Shown: positions 6,768-12,099 of the stretch, one piece after another | Layout: every line of letters starts with the position of its first letter | Position numbering within the stretch: the first letter of the stretch is position 1 | Origin: WHSV01 sp050693935 | Lineage (GTDB): Bacteria; Actinomycetota; CADDZG01; WHSQ01 | Direction: 5' to 3' | Assembly: GCA_050693935.1 (NCBI GenBank) | Contig: JBOGWU010000164.1 | Location: 1-15,225 of the forward strand | Length of the DNA stretch: 15,225 bases | Notes under the pieces: generated by a model | Databases searched by the model: none | The model's input: the letters and a program-made list of their open reading frames with translations, nothing else | Told to the model about the DNA's origin: nothing | Translations under genes and position numbers: made by a program

Positions 6768-7394
6768 GTGGCGCGCTACACGGGACCGGTTTGCAAGCTC
6801 TGCAGGCGCGAGAAGACCAAGCTTTTTCTCAAGGGGACGCGTTGCGAGAGCCCCAAGTGCCCCATCGAGAAGGGCCGCCCGCCTCCCGGCGAGCACGGGC
6901 GCGGCCGGGTTCGTGAGAGCGAGTACCTTCTCCAGCTCAGGGAGAAGCAGAAGGCCAAGCGTTTCTACGGGATGCTCGAGAAGCAGTTCCGCGGCTACTA
7001 CACCGAGGCAGCCCGATCAAAGGGCGTCACTGGTGAGGAGCTCATGAGGATCTGTGAGTCTCGCCTGGATAACGTGGTCTACAGGTCCGGGCTGGCCATG
7101 AACCGTTCGATGGGACGCCAGCTCGTGACCCACGGCCACTTCGAGGTCAACGGCCGCAAGGTCAACATCCCGTCCTTCCGGGTCAAGCCGGGGGACGTCG
7201 TCGAGGTCCGCGGCCGCTCCAGGAGCATCGGCCGCATCGTGGAGAACGCGTCCTATGCAGCTGGCCGAGTGATTCCCGACTGGCTGGCATCGGACCTAAA
7301 GCAATTGAAGGTCGAAGTGCGTGCCCTGCCTGAGCGTGACCAGATCGACGCCCCGGTCCAGGAGCAGCTCATCGTCGAGTACTACTCGAAGTAG
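6768..7394 (+). CDS. rpsD: 30S ribosomal protein S4, zinc-binding form
   Basis: S4 nucleates 30S assembly by binding the 16S 5' domain, and in E. coli represses the alpha operon. The 208-residue protein starts on GTG immediately after the rpsK stop. Its N-terminal domain carries C9, C12, C26 and C31 (CX2C-X13-CX4C), a zinc knuckle absent from the cysteine-free S4 of many actinobacteria. The S4 RNA-binding domain covers about 97-160, with RLDNVVYRSGLA (99-110) and QLVTHGHFEVNGRKVNIPS (118-136). The C-terminus ends PVQEQLIVEYYSK, as in the family. Rpo alpha follows after 37 bases. Confidence 0.98.
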   Translation: MARYTGPVCKLCRREKTKLFLKGTRCESPKCPIEKGRPPPGEHGRGRVRESEYLLQLREKQKAKRFYGMLEKQFRGYYTEAARSKGVTGEELMRICESRLDNVVYRSGLAMNRSMGRQLVTHGHFEVNGRKVNIPSFRVKPGDVVEVRGRSRSIGRIVENASYAAGRVIPDWLASDLKQLKVEVRALPERDQIDAPVQEQLIVEYYSK

Positions 7395-7431
7395 GAAAGC
7401 GATCGTCTCGGCGATCACAGAGAGGAAGTTT

Positions 7432-8373
7432 ATGAACCTTTTGATTGTCCAGCGCCCGCAGATCTCCGAAGAGGAGATTTCCGATGTGCGCAGCAAGTTC
7501 GTCATCGAGCCGCTCGAGCCCGGTTTCGGCTACACGCTCGGGAACTCGCTGCGCCGGACGTTGCTCTCCTCCATTCCTGGGGCTGCAATCACGCAGATCA
7601 AGATCGACGGAGTACTGCACGAGTTCACGTCCATTGAGGGTGTGACTGAAGACGTCACCGACGTCGTGCTCAATCTCAAAGAGCTCGTGATTCGCAGCGA
7701 TATCGAGGAGCCAACGCGCGTATACCTAAGGGCGTCGGGTCCCTCCGATGTGACCGCCGTCGACATCGAGCTGCCGGCCGGCATCGAGCTCCTCAACCAG
7801 GATCACCGCATCGCGACACTCAATAAAAACGCCAAGCTTTCGATGGAGCTCATCATCGAGCAGGGTCGCGGCTACGTCGCGGCATCGACTTCGAAGGAAC
7901 AGCCAATCGGCAACATCCCGATCGATGCGATCTTCTCACCCGTGCGGCGCGTAACCTACGAGGTCGAGCCCACGCGCGTCGAGCAGATGACCAACTACGA
8001 CCGGCTCATCCTCGATGTCGAGACCGATGGATCGATTCAGCCGGCCGAGGCATTGTCGGCAGCAGGCTCGACTCTCGTCGAGCTATTTCAGCTGTTCGCC
8101 GGTATGGGCGAGGGCGCCGGCGGTCTGGTGCTCGGCCCCGAGCCGGGCGAGGACGAGGTGTCAGGGGTGCTCGCCCAGCCGATCGAGGACCTCGATCTCA
8201 CGGTTCGCTCCTACAACTGTCTGAAGCGAGAGGGCGTGACCACGGTGGGCGAACTCATCGAGAAGACCGAAGAGGACCTTCTCGAGATCCGCAACTTCGG
8301 ACAGAAGTCAATCGACGAGGTCAAGGCTAAGCTCGAGGAGTTGTCCCTGTCTCTCCGGAAGAAGGAATTCTAA
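7432..8373 (+). CDS. rpoA: DNA-directed RNA polymerase subunit alpha
   Basis: Alpha dimerises to nucleate RNA polymerase assembly, and its C-terminal domain contacts UP elements and activators. From ATG 7432 the product is 313 residues. The N-terminal domain includes EPGFGYTLGNSLRRTLLSS (29-47), the dimer and beta/beta' contact helix, and the insert domain around 52-175. A flexible acidic linker (about 232-250) leads to the alpha-CTD, with LDLTVRSYNCLKREGV (254-269; R259 corresponds to the DNA-binding R265 of E. coli) and NFGQKSIDEV (288-297). The frame is open upstream to 7321, but that part overlaps rpsD. ATG 7432 has GAGAGGAAG before it and the usual N-terminus. A 5-bp inverted repeat, GATCG/CGATC, lies at 7402-7417. 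Confidence 0.98.
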   Translation: MNLLIVQRPQISEEEISDVRSKFVIEPLEPGFGYTLGNSLRRTLLSSIPGAAITQIKIDGVLHEFTSIEGVTEDVTDVVLNLKELVIRSDIEEPTRVYLRASGPSDVTAVDIELPAGIELLNQDHRIATLNKNAKLSMELIIEQGRGYVAASTSKEQPIGNIPIDAIFSPVRRVTYEVEPTRVEQMTNYDRLILDVETDGSIQPAEALSAAGSTLVELFQLFAGMGEGAGGLVLGPEPGEDEVSGVLAQPIEDLDLTVRSYNCLKREGVTTVGELIEKTEEDLLEIRNFGQKSIDEVKAKLEELSLSLRKKEF

Positions 8374-8378
8374 GGATC

Positions 8379-8999
8379 ATGCCGCAGCCGAAGAGGGGAT
8401 ATACGCTCGGCTCCAATCCGTCGCACCAACGGCTGATGCTTCGCACGATGGCAGCGTCTCTGTTCGAGCACGAGCGGATCAGAACCACAGAGGCCAAGGC
8501 CAAGGCGCTGCGCCCGTACGCAGAGCGGTTGATCACCAAGGCGAAGAAGGGCACTGTGCATCACCGCCGTCAGGTCCTTAGCGACATCGAGGATCGCGCC
8601 ATCGTCCACAAGCTCTTTGACGACATCGGTCCTCGCTTCGCCGAGCGAAACGGTGGCTACACGCGCATCCTCAAGCTGGGGCACCGCTCCGGTGACGGCG
8701 CACCGATGGCCCTGATCGAATTGGTGCAGGGCTCCTCGGCCACGACCGTCGAGTCCTCTCAGTCGACTGGACGGCGTCGCGGGCTGCGACGCCCGCGCCG
8801 CCCTGTCGAGGAAGCAGCACCGGCGGGTACGGCGACCGACACCGAAGAGGAAGACTCCGTCGAGACCGAAGCCGTCGCCGACGACGAGCAGGTCGCGTCC
8901 GAGGAGATTGCCGAGGACGCTTCCGACGATTCAGGCGACGACTCCGACGATGACTCTGGCGACGACTCATCTTCGGACGAGGCCGCCGAGAAGAACTGA
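8379..8999 (+). CDS. rplQ: 50S ribosomal protein L17 with long acidic C-terminal tail
   Basis: L17 is a large-subunit protein near the exit tunnel. The 206-residue product contains the full L17 core: MPQPKRGYTLGSNPSHQRLM, LRTMAASLFEHERIRTTEAK (21-40), and GGYTRILKLGHRSGDGAPMA (92-111), ending near residue 118. Beyond it lies about 88 residues not found in E. coli L17 (127 aa). This extension has a basic patch GRRRGLRRPRRP (131-142), then a strongly acidic Asp/Glu/Ser/Ala tail with short repeats of DDSGDDS (183-197). C-terminal extensions of L17 are known in actinobacteria, but the acidic low-complexity end is striking. It starts five bases after rpoA, and its TGA overlaps the inferred truA start. 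Confidence 0.96.
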   Translation: MPQPKRGYTLGSNPSHQRLMLRTMAASLFEHERIRTTEAKAKALRPYAERLITKAKKGTVHHRRQVLSDIEDRAIVHKLFDDIGPRFAERNGGYTRILKLGHRSGDGAPMALIELVQGSSATTVESSQSTGRRRGLRRPRRPVEEAAPAGTATDTEEEDSVETEAVADDEQVASEEIAEDASDDSGDDSDDDSGDDSSSDEAAEKN

Positions 9000-9757
9000 A
9001 CCTCAGGCTCGACGTCGCCTACAACGGTGCACCCTTTCACGGGTTCGCCCGGCAGAACGAGGTGCGCACCGTCCAGGGGGATCTCGAGCGGGCGCTTCAA
9101 CGAGTGTTTGGACGTGAGCTGCACTCAACCTGTGCCGGTCGTACGGATGCGGGTGTGCATGCCGCTGGCCAGGTGGTGTCCGTTCCCGATGTCCCGTCCG
9201 GCGCGGACCTCGAGAGAGCGAAGCTCTCGCTCAACGGGATGCTCGGGCCCGCCATCTCGGTGTCCCGCATTAACCACGTGGATGACGATTTCTCGGCCCG
9301 CTTCTCGGCCCGATCGCGCCTGTACATTTACTCGCTCCTCGAAAGTGAGGTCCCTGATCCCTTCCTCGCCGCGACCACCCTCTGGCACCGGCGACCGCTC
9401 GATCTCGAGGCTATGAACGAGGCCGCCGGGCACCTCGTGGGTTCGCACGACTTCTCCTCGTTCGGGCGTGTCGAGGAGGGAGCGACCGCTGAACGCACCC
9501 TCTTCGAGCTGCGCTGCAAGCGAGACGGCAAGCTCATCAGAATCCGAGCCCGCGCCAACGCCTTCATTCAGCAGATGGTGCGCTCGTTGGTGGGAACGCT
9601 CGTGTACGTGGGCGAGGGAAGAAGGTCTCCCGACGAGATGCCCTCGACCCTGAAGGCCCGGGACCGAGCCACCGGAGGCCCCGTCGCGCCCCCGCACGGC
9701 CTCTGCCTGGTGTCCGTGGAGTACGACGACGACTGGAGCGGCCCGGGGACGGGCTAG
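8996..9757 (+). CDS. truA: tRNA pseudouridine(38-40) synthase TruA, apparent CTG start
   Basis: TruA converts uridines 38-40 of the tRNA anticodon arm to pseudouridine. The catalytic aspartate is D51 in AGRTDAGVHA (47-56). Other family motifs are LRLDVAYNGAPFHGFARQ (3-20), FSARFSARSRLYIYSLLE (99-116), GSHDFSSFGR (149-158) and NAFIQQMVRSLVGTL (188-202). The first ATG/GTG/TTG in frame is GTG 9062, which would remove the conserved first strand and part of the active-site fold. The conserved N-terminus is encoded back to 8999, and CTG at 8996 overlaps the rplQ stop as CTGA, mirroring the ATGA/GTGA junctions elsewhere in this operon. That start gives 253 residues, a normal TruA length. The exact start is inference; the gene identity is secure. 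Confidence 0.92.
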   Translation: MNLRLDVAYNGAPFHGFARQNEVRTVQGDLERALQRVFGRELHSTCAGRTDAGVHAAGQVVSVPDVPSGADLERAKLSLNGMLGPAISVSRINHVDDDFSARFSARSRLYIYSLLESEVPDPFLAATTLWHRRPLDLEAMNEAAGHLVGSHDFSSFGRVEEGATAERTLFELRCKRDGKLIRIRARANAFIQQMVRSLVGTLVYVGEGRRSPDEMPSTLKARDRATGGPVAPPHGLCLVSVEYDDDWSGPGTG

Positions 9758-9777
9758 AGGTTCACCAGAACTTCAAA

Positions 9778-9902
9778 GGCAGCAAGGGGACGAGTTGGGA
9801 GTGGTTCGTGCCCGCGCGAAGGGCCGATTGGGGTGCGCCTGACGTCAAACGGCAGCCAAGGGACGAGTTGGGGTGTGGCCGGCTCCCCGCGAAGGGCCGA
9901 TT
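9778..9902 (+). repeat. Two 52-bp imperfect direct repeats
   Basis: Copy 1 is 9778-9829 and copy 2 is 9851-9902. They align without gaps over 52 bases, with about 40 identical (my count). Both begin GGCAGC, share GGGACGAGTTGGG and end in GCGAAGGGCCGATT; the middle differs. They are separated by 21 bases. They lie in the non-coding gap after truA, outside any supported gene. They could be protein-binding sites, remnants of a mobile repeat family, or a duplicated RNA element. Copy 1 can form GCCC/GGGC (9810-9813 with 9821-9824) and copy 2 CCC/GGG (9886-9888 with 9894-9896), both closing over a GCGAA-containing loop. Confidence 0.8.
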
Positions 9903-9928
9903 CGACCTTCGGTAGGCCTTTGTAATCT
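9901..9928 (+). promoter_or_regulatory. Weak candidate promoter upstream of hairpin array
   Basis: TTCGAC at 9901-9906 and TAATCT at 9923-9928 are 16 bases apart. The -10 fits the TAnnnT pattern, and the -35 is the same hexamer as in the candidate infA promoter. If used, transcription would begin near 9935, at the first hairpin. The spacing is slightly short and the -35 is weak. Confidence 0.25.
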
Positions 9929-9931
9929 GGC

Positions 9932-10001
9932 TACCGTTGGGCGGTACCCATGTTGCAGAAGGGGTCGCCGCCCCACCGAGTGGGCCCTCCCAGGGCCTCA
10001 C
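9932..10001 (+). other. Run of three hairpins, possible terminator or RNA element
   Basis: Three inverted repeats follow each other: TACCG/CGGTA (9932-9936 with 9942-9946, loop TTGGG), GGGG/CCCC (9961-9964 with 9971-9974), and GTGGGCCCT pairing with AGGGCC-T-CAC (9980-9988 with 9992-10001, one bulged T, CCC loop). The third is strong: nine pairs. It is followed by GGCTCGAATTTCCCCCTT, a poor U-tract, so it may end the truA transcript or be part of a structured RNA. No protein-coding signal was seen in this stretch. Confidence 0.4.
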
Positions 10002-10026
10002 GGCTCGAATTTCCCCCTTCGCTGCC

Positions 10027-10048
10027 GGTTTTGCCTTTTGGTTTTGCC
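10027..10048 (+). repeat. GGTTTTGCC direct repeat pair upstream of rplM promoter
   Basis: Identical 9-mers GGTTTTGCC lie at 10027-10035 and 10040-10048, starting 13 bases apart and ending 3 bases before the -35 hexamer. This T-rich segment contrasts with the GC-rich surroundings. Position suits an UP-like element for the alpha-CTD or a tandem regulator site; which one cannot be told from sequence. Confidence 0.55.
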
Positions 10049-10051
10049 TAT

Positions 10052-10081
10052 TTGACCTGCGCAAACGGTCGCGGCTATCCT
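10052..10081 (+). promoter_or_regulatory. Promoter of rplM-rpsI operon
   Basis: TTGACC (10052-10057) and TATCCT (10076-10081) are separated by 18 bases. Both are close to the sigma-70/SigA consensus, and the -10 fits the actinobacterial TAnnnT pattern. A start site near 10088 would leave a leader of about 50 bases before the rplM ATG. This is the best promoter in the window. Confidence 0.7.
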
Positions 10082-10097
10082 CACTTGTCCCGCTACC

Positions 10098-10121
10098 CGC
10101 GTCGCTTAATTGAAGCGCGCG
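10098..10121 (+). promoter_or_regulatory. Leader hairpin before rplM Shine-Dalgarno
   Basis: CGCG-T-CGCTT (10098-10107) pairs with AAGCGCGCG (10113-10121): nine Watson-Crick pairs, one bulged T and a five-base loop AATTG. It ends four bases before AGGAGA (10126-10131), the rplM ribosome-binding site. In E. coli the rplM-rpsI operon is autoregulated by L13 acting on its own mRNA leader; a similar role here is inference from position only. Confidence 0.5.
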
Positions 10122-10140
10122 CATCAGGAGATCAGAAAGC

Positions 10141-10632
10141 ATGAAGACCCACTCAACCAAGCCGTCAGAGATCACTCGCGAATGGCATCTCGTCGACGCC
10201 GATGGAGTGGTGCTGGGCCGGCTCGCGTCCGAGGTCGCGAAGCTGTTGCGCGGCAAGCACAAGCCGTATTTCGCTCCGCATCTCGATTGTGGTGATCACG
10301 TGGTGGTGACCAACGCCTCAAAGGTTCTGATGACCGGAGACAAGTTGCTCGCCAAGAAGTACTACCGCCACTCAGGCTATCCGGGTGGGCTCAAGGAAGT
10401 GCCCTATGACAAGCTCATGACCACCCGGCCGGAGCTAGCGGTGGAAAGGGCGGTCAAAGGCATGTTGCCGTCCAACCGGCTGGGACGGGCGATGGCTAAG
10501 AAGCTCAAGGTCTATGCGGGGCCCGAGCATCCGCACGCAGCGCAGAACCCTAAGGTGCTCGACCTGAAGAAGATCGCCGCTCCGCACGACCCCGAGCAGG
10601 CGCACACGATCGAGGAGGTTGCAGGTGCCTGA
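10141..10632 (+). CDS. rplM: 50S ribosomal protein L13
   Basis: L13 is an early-assembly 23S rRNA-binding protein. The 163-residue product has REWHLVDADGVVLGRLASEV (about 13-32), the middle segment GDHVVVTNASKVLMTGDKLL, HSGYPGGLKEV, and the signature MLPSNRLGRAMAKKLKVYAG (about 108-127) followed by PEHPHAAQNP. Typical bacterial L13 is 142-147 residues; here the C-terminus adds about 15 residues rich in Glu, His and Ala (AAPHDPEQAHTIEEVAGA). ATG at 10141 has AGGAGA at 10126-10131. It is the first gene of a two-gene operon with its own promoter, and the stop overlaps rpsI by 8 bases. Confidence 0.98.
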   Translation: MKTHSTKPSEITREWHLVDADGVVLGRLASEVAKLLRGKHKPYFAPHLDCGDHVVVTNASKVLMTGDKLLAKKYYRHSGYPGGLKEVPYDKLMTTRPELAVERAVKGMLPSNRLGRAMAKKLKVYAGPEHPHAAQNPKVLDLKKIAAPHDPEQAHTIEEVAGA

Positions 10633-11017
10633 GGCACTCACTAAGGCCACGGGCCGCCGCAAAGAGTCTGTGTGCAGAGTTCGGTTCATGGCCGGCGCCG
10701 GTAAGTGGTCGATCAACGGTCGCCCATTCGAGGACTACTTCGCTTCACCTACACACCGCATGATCATCACCGAGCCCCTGCGGATTACCAACACCGAGGG
10801 TCGCTATGACATCATCGCCAAGGTCGAGGGCGGGGGCACCTCTGGTCAGGCCGGAGCGCTGCGTCACGCGATAGCGCGCTCGCTCGTCGAGTTGGACCCG
10901 GATCTGCGTGGCGTTCTCAAGAAGGCGGGCTTCCTGACGCGTGACGCACGCGAGAAGGAGCGACGCAAGTACGGGCTGAAGAAGGCCCGCAAGGCGCCGC
11001 AGTACTCGAAGCGTTAA
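10625..11017 (+). CDS. rpsI: 30S ribosomal protein S9
   Basis: S9 is a 30S head protein whose basic C-terminal tail reaches the P-site tRNA anticodon loop. From GTG 10625 the product is 130 residues, the usual length. It has TKATGRRKESVCRVRF (about 6-21), the signature GGGTSGQAGALRHAIARSLV (about 63-82), and the invariant end KKARKAPQYSKR with the terminal Arg. A TTG at 10619 is in frame but abuts the Shine-Dalgarno GAGGAGG (10612-10618) with no spacer, whereas GTG 10625 is six bases away. The ribosome-binding site is inside the end of rplM, and the genes overlap by 8 bases, so translation is probably coupled. Confidence 0.97.
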   Translation: MPEALTKATGRRKESVCRVRFMAGAGKWSINGRPFEDYFASPTHRMIITEPLRITNTEGRYDIIAKVEGGGTSGQAGALRHAIARSLVELDPDLRGVLKKAGFLTRDAREKERRKYGLKKARKAPQYSKR

Positions 11018-11025
11018 TTCCGACA

Positions 11026-11095
11026 GCTACCGCTAGCGCGCCCCAAGGTTCTCCAAGGCCGGTATGCCACAATCGCGTGGTAGCGCGCCCGTTTT
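11026..11095 (+). terminator. Possible terminator of rplM-rpsI
   Basis: GCTACCGC (11026-11033) can pair with GTGGTAGC (11077-11084), eight pairs with one G-U, enclosing a large loop of 43 bases, with TTTT at 11092-11095 seven bases downstream. The large loop and displaced U-tract make it atypical. A 10-bp direct repeat TAGCGCGCCC (11034-11043 and 11081-11090) overlaps both sides and may be the more important feature. Confidence 0.25.
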
Positions 11096-11151
11096 AACCC
11101 GAAATGTGACGGCTCGAAACCAGCTTTTCTCGCGCTCACGGCAGGGATTCG

Positions 11152-11193
11152 AGGGTGCGGAAGCGAACCCTGGGGGACGGACCGGGACGGACC
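11152..11193 (+). repeat. Hairpin followed by perfect tandem 10-bp repeat
   Basis: AGGGTGC (11152-11158) pairs with GC-(GA)-ACCCT (11163-11171) over a GGAA tetraloop, with a two-base bulge. Directly after it, GGGACGGACC occurs twice in perfect tandem (11174-11183 and 11184-11193). This is in the 265-bp gap before the mce operon. I found no convincing -35/-10 pair in the gap, so this could be an operator, a leader structure or neutral sequence. Confidence 0.55.
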
Positions 11194-11282
11194 GTGACGA
11201 AAGTGTAGCTCTCCGATTCCGGTGGTAGATACCGCGAGCAGGGTGGACATGGGGAGCTCGCAGCTAAGAGGGGACGTTCTTA

Positions 11283-12092
11283 GTGGCAACCCGAGTGGCG
11301 GGGCGAAAGCCCGCTCGGATATTCCAGAGTCGATTCTTCAAATTGATCGCAGAGGCCGGTCAGATGTTCTCGATCGGTCTCGAGTCATTGCATGTCTCGT
11401 TCCGTCGTCCCTGGCCGCGAGCCGAGTTCGTCGATCAGGTCTGGTTCCTAGTCAAGGTCACAACCATCCCGACGATCCTGGTGTCGATCCCGTTCGGGAT
11501 GATCATCTCCCTGCACGTCGGCTCCTTCCTAACCGAGCTCGGATCTGAGGCCCACATCGGAGCGGCGATGGTGTTGGCGGTGGTGCGTGAAGAAGCCCCG
11601 GTGGTTACAGCCCTTCTGATAGCGGGGGCCGGCGGATCGGCCATGTGCGCGGACCTCGGATCGCGTCGCATCCGTGACGAGATCGATGCAATGCAGGTCC
11701 TCGGCATCGACCCGGTCCAGCGTCTGATCATGCCGCGGCTGATCGCCGCGGCCCTCGTCGCGTTGTTGCTCGATGCCGTGGTTTCGGTTGCTGGAATCGC
11801 CGGCGGTTGGTTCTTTGCGGTGATCGTGCAGCACGGAACATCGTCGAGTTATTTCTCTTCATTCAACGAACTCAGTCAGATCGCCGACCTTTGGATTGCA
11901 TTACTCAAAGCCGTTCTATTTGGCTACGTGGCCGGGATGGTGGCGTGCTACAAGGGGTACTTCGTGCGAGGCGGTCCCAAGGGTGTCGGCGATGCGGTCA
12001 ACCAGTCGGTGGTCATCACCTTTCTGTTGCTGTTCTTCATGAACTTCGTACTGACGGCGGTGTACTTCAACTTCGTCCCGCAAAAGATCTGA
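11283..12092 (+). CDS. MlaE/YrbE-family permease, first of pair (YrbEA type)
   Basis: This is a membrane permease of the Mce/Mla lipid-transport ABC systems. The 269-residue protein has a cytoplasmic N-terminus with an amphipathic segment (about 13-40), then hydrophobic segments near 53-80, 93-118, 150-182, 203-222 and 241-262. The MlaE signature is seen in REEAPVVTALLIAGAGGSAM (102-121) followed by ADLGSRRIRDEIDAMQVLGI (123-142). The start is GTG 11283, nine bases after AAGAGGGG (11266-11273). Two different YrbE genes in a row are typical of actinobacterial mce operons, where the pair is thought to form a heterodimer with a separately encoded ATPase. The substrate (sterol, fatty acid, other lipid) cannot be told from sequence. 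Confidence 0.93.
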   Translation: MATRVAGRKPARIFQSRFFKLIAEAGQMFSIGLESLHVSFRRPWPRAEFVDQVWFLVKVTTIPTILVSIPFGMIISLHVGSFLTELGSEAHIGAAMVLAVVREEAPVVTALLIAGAGGSAMCADLGSRRIRDEIDAMQVLGIDPVQRLIMPRLIAAALVALLLDAVVSVAGIAGGWFFAVIVQHGTSSSYFSSFNELSQIADLWIALLKAVLFGYVAGMVACYKGYFVRGGPKGVGDAVNQSVVITFLLLFFMNFVLTAVYFNFVPQKI

Positions 12093-12099
12093 GGTTGCG

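Noticed and set aside
7321..7431. Upstream extension of the rpoA frame
   Set aside because: Overlaps the end of rpsD; ATG 7432 has a strong Shine-Dalgarno and the conserved N-terminus.
10002..10016. GGCTCGAATTTCC resembling a tRNA T-loop
   Set aside because: No paired T-stem, acceptor stem or anticodon arm around it; no tRNA can be folded here.
9762..10262. 166-codon minus-strand frame across the truA-rplM gap
   Set aside because: Overlaps rplM and covers the repeats and rplM promoter; no recognisable domain and no minus-strand Shine-Dalgarno context noted.
10619..10624. TTG at 10619 as rpsI start
   Set aside because: It abuts the GAGGAGG Shine-Dalgarno with no spacer; GTG 10625 is correctly spaced and gives the usual S9 length.
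11014..11289. 91-codon minus-strand frame in the rpsI-yrbE gap
   Set aside because: No family features, and it nearly fills an intergenic region with repeats and hairpins. Could not be supported as a gene.
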